From: an uncultured Clostridia bacterium
GTDB lineage: Bacteria; Bacillota; Clostridia; TANB77; CAG-508
Direction: 5' to 3'
Length of the DNA: 64,000 bases
NCBI GenBank assembly: GCA_934162365.1
Contig: CAKPIK010000001.1
Location: 124,001 to 188,000 of the forward strand
Made by a program: the position numbers and the translations under genes. The notes under the pieces were generated by a model. It made no database searches, was not told where the DNA came from, and saw only the letters and a list, made by a program, of their open reading frames with translations. Of the stretch, positions 56,149 through 63,183 are shown piece by piece. How positions within the stretch are numbered: position 1 is the first letter of the stretch; the number at the start of each line of letters is the position of its first letter.

Positions 56149-56733
56149 TCACATCCTTTTAATTAATATTTTTCCAGCAGTAATTGCGGTGGCAAAAGCA
56201 ACAATTGTTGCAACCCAAACAGCAATTATAATTTTAGTTGGATTTTCAGAGCCTAAAGAATTTCTTATTGAAATAACTGTTGTAGGAATTATTTGCAAAG
56301 AAGCTGTGTTTACAAGAATAAACATGGCCATTGAGTTACTTAATTTATCTTTATCTGGGTTTTCTTTCTGCATAGATTCCATTGCTTTAAGTCCAAGAGG
56401 AGTTGAAGCATTTCCTAAACCTAATATATTTGCAACCATATTCATTGAAATTTCTTTGCTTATTTTTTTATTTTCTTTAATTTCAGGGAAAAGAAAGGAA
56501 ATTAATGGTTTTAGAAATTTAGTAAGCTTTTCTATCATAGAAGTTTTTACAGCAATTTTCATAATTCCATTCCATAGGCAAAGCGTTCCAAGTAAACTTA
56601 AACAAAGTGTTACTGTTTGTTCAGCAGAATTAAAAACAGCATTACTTACATTTAGAACTTTTCCAGAATATATTGCGAAAACAAATGATATAATTATAAA
56701 AGTTGGCCATATTTTGTTTAGCATAAAAATCAC
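56149..56733 (-). CDS. spmA: Spore maturation protein SpmA
   Basis: 194 residues, polytopic. The motifs CLSLLGTLCLWNGIMKIA, NILGLGNASTPLGLKAME and NTASLQIIPTTVI are characteristic of SpmA/nucleoside-recognition Gate proteins. With spmB it supports an endospore-forming lineage. Confidence 0.95.
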   Translation of the reverse strand: MIFMLNKIWPTFIIISFVFAIYSGKVLNVSNAVFNSAEQTVTLCLSLLGTLCLWNGIMKIAVKTSMIEKLTKFLKPLISFLFPEIKENKKISKEISMNMVANILGLGNASTPLGLKAMESMQKENPDKDKLSNSMAMFILVNTASLQIIPTTVISIRNSLGSENPTKIIIAVWVATIVAFATAITAGKILIKRM

Positions 56734-56850
56734 CTATAAAAATGTATTCGACAAGGGGAAATATAATGATAAAATAATTAAAGTTTGATATATTCTTATA
56801 AGAATTAATGAATATTTTTTATTTTTGTGGAATATAATACAATAAAAGTG

Positions 56851-56879
56851 TTGACAATTAGTTTTTACTGTATTATAAT
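56851..56879 (+). promoter_or_regulatory. Initiator tRNA promoter
   Basis: A perfect TTGACA (56851-56856), 17 bp, TATAAT (56874-56879), about 18 bp before the mature tRNA. Confidence 0.85.
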
Positions 56880-56896
56880 AATTAATGTTCATATAT

Positions 56897-56972
56897 CGCG
56901 GGGTGGAGCAGTTGGCAGCTCGTCGGGCTCATAACCCGAAGGTCCCAGGTTCGAGTCCTGGCTCCGCAACCA
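56897..56972 (+). tRNA. Initiator tRNA-fMet (anticodon CAU)
   Basis: 76 nt including CCA. The first base C faces A at position 72 (unpaired), and the anticodon stem has three G-C pairs (GGG/CCC), both initiator hallmarks. The loop CTCATAA gives CAU. A tyrosine integrase gene follows in the opposite direction, so the 3' half is a probable integration site. Confidence 0.95.
56948..56972. other. Probable attachment site (tRNA 3' end)
   Basis: The T-arm to CCA end of the initiator tRNA lies 175 bp from the integrase stop. Tyrosine integrases commonly use such tRNA 3' ends as attB, restoring the gene after integration. The second copy expected at the far end of the element was not seen up to 64000, so it should lie outside the window. 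Confidence 0.5.
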
Positions 56973-56979
56973 CGCCTAA

Positions 56980-57018
56980 GTCGCTAGAACCTTAAAGGTT
57001 TTAGCGATTTTTTATTTT
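56980..57018. terminator. Terminator after the initiator tRNA
   Basis: TCGCTAGAACC pairs with GGTTTTAGCGA (one mismatch), followed by T residues. Confidence 0.8.
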
Positions 57019-57146
57019 TGCAAAAATATCTAAAATCTAGCTATTTTTCATAAAATGGGGAGATTTTGGGGAGAAATCGAACTCTTCATAACCTTCAAAT
57101 ACTATATATTTCAATAAATTTCTTAATTTTACTTTTTATCTTTTTT

Positions 57147-58340
57147 TTAATCTTTTGGTGTTAATAATAAATTTTGCAATACATTTCCTGCAACCTTATT
57201 GTGTGATATTACAGGATGCACATAAAAGTTTAATGTCGTTGTAATTTGTGCATGTCCTAGTCTTGCTGCGACAACTGCAATATCTATGTTTTGAGATATT
57301 AAAAGTGTAGCATTTGTATGCCTTAATCCGTGAAAGTTTATTACGGGAAGACCGATATTTCCTACAAATTTTACAAACCATTTACTGATTGTATCTGGAT
57401 GCATAGGTTTGCCATCAGCTTGTACAAATAATCTATTAGAATTAGTCCATAATTCGCCATATAATGATTTTTGTTCTTCATACCACAACTTATATTCTTC
57501 AAGCAATGAAATCACAAATGTAGGTATAGCAACTTCTCTAATTGAGCTTTCTGTTTTAGGTTCTTTGGTAAATACTCCTTTATCAGATAAATATTGACTT
57601 GCTTTGTTAATACTAATAATTCCATTTCTAAAATCAATATCATTCCATTCTAATCCCATAAGTTCGCCAAGTCTTACCCCAGTGAATATTGTAATGATAA
57701 TAGCTACTTTGTATTTTATATTATCTGCATTTAGCAGTTCTAAATGTTCTAATAAAAATTTACATTGCTCATCATCATAATATCTTCTCTTAGGCTTATG
57801 AACTTTTGGCGGTTGAACTCTTTCGGCTGGATTATTTACAAGTAGTTGCCAGTATACAGCTTTGTGAAGCATTGCTCGAAGTAATCTGTGATGTTCTAAA
57901 ATGGTTTTTCTAGATAAGGGCTTTTTTAGTCTTTCACCTTTGTTATTTTTTAATCTTTTAATTTGTGTATCATTTTCAAGCATATCATAAAATTTCATAA
58001 TATCTGTAGGCTTAATCTTATCCAGTTTAAACTTGCCAAAGTATGGTAGAATTCTAGTGTTTAAGATTGCGACATATCTAGAATAAGTTGTAGGCGCCAG
58101 TTCTTTAGCACCATAATCTCTTTTCCATATTTCAGTAAATTCTTCAAACGTAATAGAATTGCCTTCAATAACATTTCCTTTCTCAACATCTGCAACAAAT
58201 TTTGCTAGTTCAAGCTTGGCTTCCTTTTTTGTACAATGAACAGTTTTTGTATGTCTTGCAGGACTACCATCTAGGTTTTTACCGCAAAAGTAAACCAACC
58301 TATATGTGTCTGTACCTCTTTTTTCTATACTCCCTGCCAT
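57147..58340 (-). CDS. int: Tyrosine site-specific recombinase (integrase)
   Basis: 397 residues of the Tn916/phage integrase type: an AP2-like arm-binding N-terminus (about 1-50), a SAM-like core-binding domain (about 60-165) and a catalytic domain. Visible catalytic residues are R in TGVRLGELMGLEW, H-x-x-R in HGLRHTNAT, H in RLGHAQ and the nucleophile Y in NFYVHP. It reads towards the initiator tRNA. No excisionase-like gene is evident next to it in the window. GGAGGAT lies before the ATG. Confidence 0.95.
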   Translation of the reverse strand: MAGSIEKRGTDTYRLVYFCGKNLDGSPARHTKTVHCTKKEAKLELAKFVADVEKGNVIEGNSITFEEFTEIWKRDYGAKELAPTTYSRYVAILNTRILPYFGKFKLDKIKPTDIMKFYDMLENDTQIKRLKNNKGERLKKPLSRKTILEHHRLLRAMLHKAVYWQLLVNNPAERVQPPKVHKPKRRYYDDEQCKFLLEHLELLNADNIKYKVAIIITIFTGVRLGELMGLEWNDIDFRNGIISINKASQYLSDKGVFTKEPKTESSIREVAIPTFVISLLEEYKLWYEEQKSLYGELWTNSNRLFVQADGKPMHPDTISKWFVKFVGNIGLPVINFHGLRHTNATLLISQNIDIAVVAARLGHAQITTTLNFYVHPVISHNKVAGNVLQNLLLTPKD

Positions 58341-58538
58341 ATTATCCTCCTTTCCGTGTGGGAGAGAGTATTTTTGTAACCTACAATGAAATTACAAGTT
58401 AAAGATTGTATATATTAATTATACAAAGTAAAAAAACAAAAGTCTAACCGACAATGGATGTTTTGGAAAAGTTTTTGAGAAGTGTATGGTAAAAACAAGA
58501 AAAATGTCGAAAGATAGGGAAAGAAAAAATACTAATTT

Positions 58539-58567
58539 TTGATATTTGGTGGAAAAAAATGTAATAT
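58539..58567 (+). promoter_or_regulatory. Candidate promoter of the RexAB-like pair
   Basis: TTGATA (58539-58544), a 17-bp spacer and TAATAT (58562-58567), about 40 bp before the ATG. Confidence 0.5.
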
Positions 58568-58608
58568 ATTGTTATAATAATGTATAGGAAAAAAGAGGGG
58601 GCGGATTT

Positions 58609-59556
58609 ATGAGAAATATAGAAAGGCAAATATATTTTTATGAAGTTAAATTAGAAAAATATTTTAAAGAAGGAAATAAAATGGCTATATCAGAAAATTA
58701 TAAAGAAGATATGAAAGAACTTTTCTCAAAGTTCGAAGAATTTCCTTTTGATAAAAGTAATATAGATTATTCTAGATATTTAAAAAAGAATAATGGAACA
58801 TATGATTTTATAAAAGTTGATACCATTAATGATAAATATATAGAAGGTAAACTTATAAATTCAGATGATAGTGGTTTGACATATTATGAAGTAAATGGCG
58901 AAATTAAGTTTTTAAAAGATACATTAACTAAGGCTGGTAGTATTGCTGAAATATCACATTTTATAATATTCTTAGATAGTAAAATAATGGCTTTTGAATA
59001 TAATGCTAAATCATCACATTCTCCAAGTTTAGCCAATTATATAAATAAAAAATTGGAAGGAATATATGATATAACTTTTCTAAATTTAATAAATAAAAAT
59101 AAAGAGAGAAGATTTAATTCATTACAACAAGTCAAATCTTTTAAATTTACAACTAGTAGTAAACTTTTATTAGAGAGCCAAGCTTCTCAAAAAGGATTAT
59201 TTAGAGCTGCATCAGCTGCACTTGATTTAACAAAAAGAAGTACAGATGTAGAACAAAAAATTACTATTGAAATCAAACCAACAAGAATAACAAAAGAAAA
59301 TAAACAACCTTACTATGATGCTGAAGAATTAAAAGAATCCATAAATGATTTTAAAGAGAGTGTAGATGACTTTGAAAAATATTTTCAACTAGATATTGTA
59401 GGTATAAATGAATTAAATGAACAAATAGCGGTAAACTATACAAAAGATATATTAAAAAGTGGAATAAGACTTGAACCTAATGAAGTGGAATCAAAAAATT
59501 TTTATAGTAAAATGAAGGAATCTTATCTAAAAATATATAATAAATATATAAAGTGA
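58609..59556 (+). CDS. RexA-like cytoplasmic protein of a two-gene abortive-infection-type system
   Basis: 315 residues, soluble. AGAGGGGG precedes the ATG. Compared by eye with phage lambda RexA (279 residues), the order of features agrees. An N-terminal segment ends in an I-x-K-I/V-D stretch (TYDFIKVDTI). ISHFIIFLDSKIMAFEYNAKSSHSPSLANYI parallels a RexA block that ends in a similar helix. An FRAAS-rich helix is followed by IEIKPTR (RexA has IVIKPKF). The end MKESYLKIYNKYIK resembles RexA's C-terminus. Directly downstream is a four-helix membrane protein of RexB size. RexA is a DNA-binding sensor that activates the RexB channel. The assignment is from remembered sequence, not a search. Confidence 0.55.
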   Translation: MRNIERQIYFYEVKLEKYFKEGNKMAISENYKEDMKELFSKFEEFPFDKSNIDYSRYLKKNNGTYDFIKVDTINDKYIEGKLINSDDSGLTYYEVNGEIKFLKDTLTKAGSIAEISHFIIFLDSKIMAFEYNAKSSHSPSLANYINKKLEGIYDITFLNLINKNKERRFNSLQQVKSFKFTTSSKLLLESQASQKGLFRAASAALDLTKRSTDVEQKITIEIKPTRITKENKQPYYDAEELKESINDFKESVDDFEKYFQLDIVGINELNEQIAVNYTKDILKSGIRLEPNEVESKNFYSKMKESYLKIYNKYIK

Positions 59557-59566
59557 GGGTAATTTT

Positions 59567-60082
59567 ATGAAAAAAATAAGAGATGATGTTTTTGAATTTG
59601 CTTTGAGACATACTATATTAATATCAGTAATTATTAATATAATTATATTGTTAATATCTAAAGATAATATAACTAATTACTTTTCAGAGGAAAAAAACAA
59701 TATATTAAATATGATAATATCAGTTTCAGGAACATTGTTTGGATTTATATTAACATTCTTATCTATATTTATTGTATTTAAAACAGAAGAAAAATATAAG
59801 AAAAATGATGATAATATAAATAATCCATTTATATTATTGATCAACAATAAAAATTTTAATGAAATTTATGATTTGTTTATAAAAAGCTCCTATTCATTGG
59901 GTATACTGCTTGTAATATCAATAATTTATTATTTTACATCATATGGATTAAACTATTGGGTAAATTATATATTTATAGCAGTTGTGTTTGAATTTATTAT
60001 TTTATCAATTATAAGAGTTTTTCTTTCAATATATACGTTTAATACATTAATAAGAATTTTAATTAATTCAAATAAAGAATAA
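59567..60082 (+). CDS. RexB-like four-helix membrane protein
   Basis: 171 residues with four hydrophobic segments (about 14-32, 47-70, 107-127 and 131-160) separated by charged loops. Lambda RexB is a four-TM channel of 144 residues. The gene lies 10 bp after the RexA-like gene with GAGGGTAA as Shine-Dalgarno and is closed by a terminator, so the two form a self-contained operon. Pairing of a cytoplasmic protein with a small four-TM protein inside a mobile element fits membrane-depolarising defence. Sequence similarity to RexB itself is not evident. Confidence 0.55.
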   Translation: MKKIRDDVFEFALRHTILISVIINIIILLISKDNITNYFSEEKNNILNMIISVSGTLFGFILTFLSIFIVFKTEEKYKKNDDNINNPFILLINNKNFNEIYDLFIKSSYSLGILLVISIIYYFTSYGLNYWVNYIFIAVVFEFIILSIIRVFLSIYTFNTLIRILINSNKE

Positions 60083-60110
60083 GAAGCTAGACTTTCTAGC
60101 TTCTTATTTT
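60081..60110 (+). terminator. Terminator of the RexAB-like operon
   Basis: AAGAAGCTAGA pairs with TCTAGCTTCTT around CTT and then T residues; the stem begins at the stop codon. Confidence 0.85.
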
Positions 60111-60114
60111 TGTA

Positions 60115-60240
60115 CTATTAATCCATTTCTCAAATTCATCATCAGTAATTTTCTCTTTAATATATCTATTTTTAAAGTGTAACCATTTTAATTTTAAAGT
60201 GCAAATTTTGCACTTTGAAATTGATTGTTAAAAAATATCA
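60115..60240 (-). pseudogene. Possible gene remnant (C-terminal fragment)
   Basis: The minus strand has an open stretch of about 42 codons without a start codon. It ends at a TAG inside the terminator stem and includes WLHFKNRYIKEKITDDEFEKW, which has the look of a genuine protein C-terminus. The upstream part is missing. It may be the leftover of a gene replaced by neighbouring insertions; chance cannot be excluded. Confidence 0.3.
60196..60216. promoter_or_regulatory. Palindrome upstream of the HTH-Fic gene
   Basis: AAAGTGCAA-ATT-TTGCACTTT is a perfect 9-bp inverted repeat. A TTTTAAAGTG word before it is also present 20 bp further upstream. It could be an operator for the HTH domain of the Fic protein encoded downstream. 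Confidence 0.4.
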
Positions 60241-60352
60241 CAACATACTATATATCTTATTTAGAAATAACAAAACAAAAAACGAATAACAACTTTCTTT
60301 TTTGGAAATAATATGATATAATATTAATATAATAAAAAGGAGTGATTTTATT

Positions 60353-61282
60353 ATGTTAGGAGAAAGAATAAAAGCATATAGAGAAAGTAAAAAAATGACT
60401 CAAAAGGATATTGCAGAAATTCTTGAAGTAGAGCCAGGAACAATATCAAAATATGAATCTGGAATGATAGAGCCTAATATAGAATCAATAAAGAGATTAG
60501 CAGAAACATTTGGAATAACGATTGATGAGTTATTAAAAAATGAAGATGAGAAATTTGATATTTCCAAAATAGATATTTTAGAATACTTAAAAGAGCAAAA
60601 AGAAATGGGACTAAAAGGAAACTTATATCATAATACACAAGTTATATTCGCCTACAACACAAATCATATTGAAGGAAGTAAACTAACGGAAGATCAAACA
60701 AGATATATTTTCGAAACTAATACTATTTTGTTTGAGGATCAAACAGTAGCAAGTGTAGATGATATATTAGAAACATCAAATCATTTTAAATTAGTTGATT
60801 ATATGTTAGAGGTAGCTGAAGAAAAATTAACAGAAGAAATGATAAAAGAATTCCATAAAATTTTAAAAGAAGGAACATCAGATAGCAGAAAAGAATGGTT
60901 TAATGTTGGAGAATATAAAAAATTAGCTAATGAAGCTGGAAATATGCAAACTTCTCTTCATAAAAATGTAGCCAAAGATATGGCTAAATTAATGGAATGG
61001 TATAATTCTTTAGAAAAAATAACTATAAAAGAAATAATAGAATTTCATTTCAGATTTGAAAGAATACATCCATTCCAAGATGGTAATGGAAGAGTAGGAA
61101 GAATAATTGCTTTTAAAGAATGTTTAAAAAATAATATAGTACCATTTATTATTTTAGATAAAGATAAATTATTCTATTATAGAGGATTAAAGGAATATAA
61201 AAATGAAAAAGGATTTTTAATAGACACTTGCTTAAATGCACAAGACCAATATGCAAATATGGTAGAGTATTATTTAAAATAA
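60353..61282 (+). CDS. HTH-Fic protein (XRE domain fused to Fic domain)
   Basis: 309 residues. An XRE helix-turn-helix at the N-terminus (about 5-60, MTQKDIAEILEVEPGTISKYESG) is fused to a Fic domain with the complete active-site motif HPFQDGNGRVGR (about 239-250). That motif usually denotes adenylyl transfer from ATP to a protein. TNHIEG (about 102-107) matches the class II inhibitory motif S/T-x-x-x-E-G/N, so the enzyme is probably autoinhibited. It is a single gene with AAGGAGTGA upstream. The HTH suggests self-regulation or DNA-linked control. Confidence 0.9.
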   Translation: MLGERIKAYRESKKMTQKDIAEILEVEPGTISKYESGMIEPNIESIKRLAETFGITIDELLKNEDEKFDISKIDILEYLKEQKEMGLKGNLYHNTQVIFAYNTNHIEGSKLTEDQTRYIFETNTILFEDQTVASVDDILETSNHFKLVDYMLEVAEEKLTEEMIKEFHKILKEGTSDSRKEWFNVGEYKKLANEAGNMQTSLHKNVAKDMAKLMEWYNSLEKITIKEIIEFHFRFERIHPFQDGNGRVGRIIAFKECLKNNIVPFIILDKDKLFYYRGLKEYKNEKGFLIDTCLNAQDQYANMVEYYLK

Positions 61283-61379
61283 AAAGCGACACTAATTATA
61301 AACTAATAAGGAAGTCACATTAATTAAGCTTATATTAAACTACTTTAAAAATCAAAAAATATGTGCTATACTAATATTG

Positions 61380-61560
61380 TAGTATTTCAATTCGTCCATT
61401 CGCGTGATACTACCGAAGAAATTATAATAAAGAATGTTGAGAATCTTTCTTTATGAATGGCAAAATTTAACCATAGCAAAATTATGGTTGTTTTTGCTTT
61501 GTTCATAGAAGGGAGGTTCTTTTTGTATATACAACCAAATATAAAAAGATAAAGGAGAAA
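61380..61560 (+). promoter_or_regulatory. Attenuator-like leader of the methyltransferase gene
   Basis: The 284-bp gap carries ordered RNA structures. ATAAAGAA/TTCTTTAT forms an 8-bp stem (about 61428-61455). AACCATA (61469-61475) pairs with TATGGTT (61483-61489) and is followed by GTTTTTG, a terminator-like hairpin. The TATGAA before it can pair instead with TTCATA (61502-61507). This layout resembles ribosome-controlled attenuators before antibiotic-response genes. Confidence 0.5.
61523..61552 (+). CDS. Possible 9-residue leader peptide
   Basis: TTG at 61523 lies 6 nt after a strong GGGAGG. The frame reads MYIQPNIKR and stops at a TAA that overlaps the AAAGGAG of the methyltransferase gene. 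Such short frames before resistance-type genes often control translation. It could also be a chance frame. Confidence 0.35.
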   Translation: MYIQPNIKR

Positions 61561-61566
61561 ATAAAA

Positions 61567-62331
61567 ATGCAAGAAAGTGAATTAAAATATTACGAAAAAA
61601 TAGGAAACTGGGATTTTAGTCAAATAAACTGTAACACTGAAAATGTAACTAATTGGGATTTATATGAAAAGATAAGAGAATATTCTAATGAAAAATCCTT
61701 ATGTTTAGATTTAGGAACAGGTGGAGGAGAAAGAGTTTTAAATAATTATCCAGATGTTGGGATGATTATTGCTACAGATTTTTCTGAAGAAATGATAAAA
61801 ACAGCAAAAGAAAATACTAAAAAATATCCAAACAAAAAAGTAAAATTTACTAAAATGAACAATTTAGAAATGAATTTTCCAAAAGAAACTTTTGACTTGA
61901 TTTCAGCAAGACACACAATAATAAATGCAAAACAAATTTATAATTGCTTGATACCAAATGGCGTTATTGTTATAGAGGGAATAGATAAAAAAGACTGCTG
62001 GGAAATAAAAGAATTATTCGGAAGAGGGCAAAGTTATAGTGACGAAATAGCTATATCAGAAAAAGATTATTTAGATTTGAAAAATGCTGGCTTTAAAAAT
62101 ATTGAAAAAATGGAAATATTGCAAAATGAATATTATGAAACGGAAGATGATTTGATGGCACTTCTTTTAAAGACACCAATATTAGATGATTTTTCTGAGT
62201 TAAAAAAAGAAGAGTTTGAACACAGAACAATAGTTGAAAAAGATCTGTTTGATGAATATGTAAAAAGGTATAAAACCAAAAAAGGGATATTATTAAAGAG
62301 AGTTTTATATGGAATTGTAGCTAAAAAATAA
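61567..62331 (+). CDS. Class I SAM-dependent methyltransferase
   Basis: 254 residues. Motif I LCLDLGTGGGERVL (about 48-61) with IATDFSEEMI as the acidic second strand is a Rossmann-type SAM fold. LISARHTIINAKQIYNCLIPNGVIVIEG follows. The substrate is unknown. The regulated leader upstream suggests an inducible role, possibly in resistance, which is inference. AAAGGAG precedes the ATG. Confidence 0.8.
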   Translation: MQESELKYYEKIGNWDFSQINCNTENVTNWDLYEKIREYSNEKSLCLDLGTGGGERVLNNYPDVGMIIATDFSEEMIKTAKENTKKYPNKKVKFTKMNNLEMNFPKETFDLISARHTIINAKQIYNCLIPNGVIVIEGIDKKDCWEIKELFGRGQSYSDEIAISEKDYLDLKNAGFKNIEKMEILQNEYYETEDDLMALLLKTPILDDFSELKKEEFEHRTIVEKDLFDEYVKRYKTKKGILLKRVLYGIVAKK

Positions 62332-62414
62332 AATTAGATGGATTATTTGTAATTTGTGGAAAAAATAGTAAATTTATGATAGAATACAAGTAAATATTTT
62401 TTGGGAGAAATGTA

Positions 62415-62729
62415 ATGAAAGAGTTAGAAGAAAAAATAGTTAAATTTGCAGAAGATAGAGATTGGTTACAATTTAATACACCAGAAAACTTAGCCAAGTC
62501 AATATCTATTGAGGCAGGAGAATTACTGGAATGTTTTCAATGGAATAATAATTACGACAAAGATGAACTTAAATTTGAAATTGCAGATGTTATGAATTAT
62601 TGTATTCTTTTGTGTCATCAAATAGGAGTTGATCCTAAGCAAATAATCTTAGATAAAATGAAAATATCTGAGAGAAAATATCCTGTAGAAAAAGCTAAGG
62701 GAGTTAGTACAAAATATAATAAATTATAG
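62415..62729 (+). CDS. MazG-like nucleotide pyrophosphohydrolase
   Basis: 104 residues, all-helical. The EAGELLECFQW (ExxE) and FEIADVMNYCILL (E-x-x-D) metal motifs are intact, so it should cleave (d)NTPs to monophosphates. It begins an apparent operon with a small membrane protein and a nuclease/ATPase, a setting where MazG proteins are often found in defence loci. GGGAG precedes the ATG. Confidence 0.9.
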   Translation: MKELEEKIVKFAEDRDWLQFNTPENLAKSISIEAGELLECFQWNNNYDKDELKFEIADVMNYCILLCHQIGVDPKQIILDKMKISERKYPVEKAKGVSTKYNKL

Positions 62730-62738
62730 GAGAAAAAC

Positions 62739-63161
62739 ATGGAAATAATTATAGCAATAATAGGCACGGCAACAGCGGTAATAACAGTATGTTTAACCAA
62801 TTTCTTTTCTAAAAAAAACGAATTAAAGTATTCAGAACGAAAATTGAAGGAAAAGTATTATTTTGAATATATAAATAGATTAAGTGATAATGTAAATTAT
62901 AATGATAAAGAGTCTACACTAAAAGAAAATAAAGCATTTAATAAATTAATGTTAATCGCAAATATAGATGTATTGAATAAACTTTACCAGTTACAAAATA
63001 TAAGAATAGAAGAAATAAAAAATGGAAATATAAAAAATTATAATGAAAAATATGAAAAATTATTTAAAGAATTAATAATAGAGATAAGAAAAGATTTGTA
63101 TGGAAAAAGAGAAAAAGATTTTCCAAATATTTATTTGTTGGGAGGATTTATAAAAAAATAA
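62739..63161 (+). CDS. Hypothetical single-pass membrane protein
   Basis: 140 residues: an N-terminal transmembrane helix (about 3-23), a charged helical cytoplasmic body (FSKKNELKYSERKLKEKYYFEYINRL) and more helices to the C-terminus. Such small anchored helical proteins are common in phage and mobile-element accessory genes. It lies 9 bp after the MazG-like gene with AGGAG upstream. Family not recognised. Confidence 0.65.
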   Translation: MEIIIAIIGTATAVITVCLTNFFSKKNELKYSERKLKEKYYFEYINRLSDNVNYNDKESTLKENKAFNKLMLIANIDVLNKLYQLQNIRIEEIKNGNIKNYNEKYEKLFKELIIEIRKDLYGKREKDFPNIYLLGGFIKK

Positions 63162-63183
63162 TAATTAATGGGGGCAAATTATT

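Noticed and set aside
56138..56788. 216-codon plus-strand frame over spmA
   Set aside because: The minus strand encodes canonical SpmA with all motifs; the plus frame is a by-product of the hydrophobic codons.
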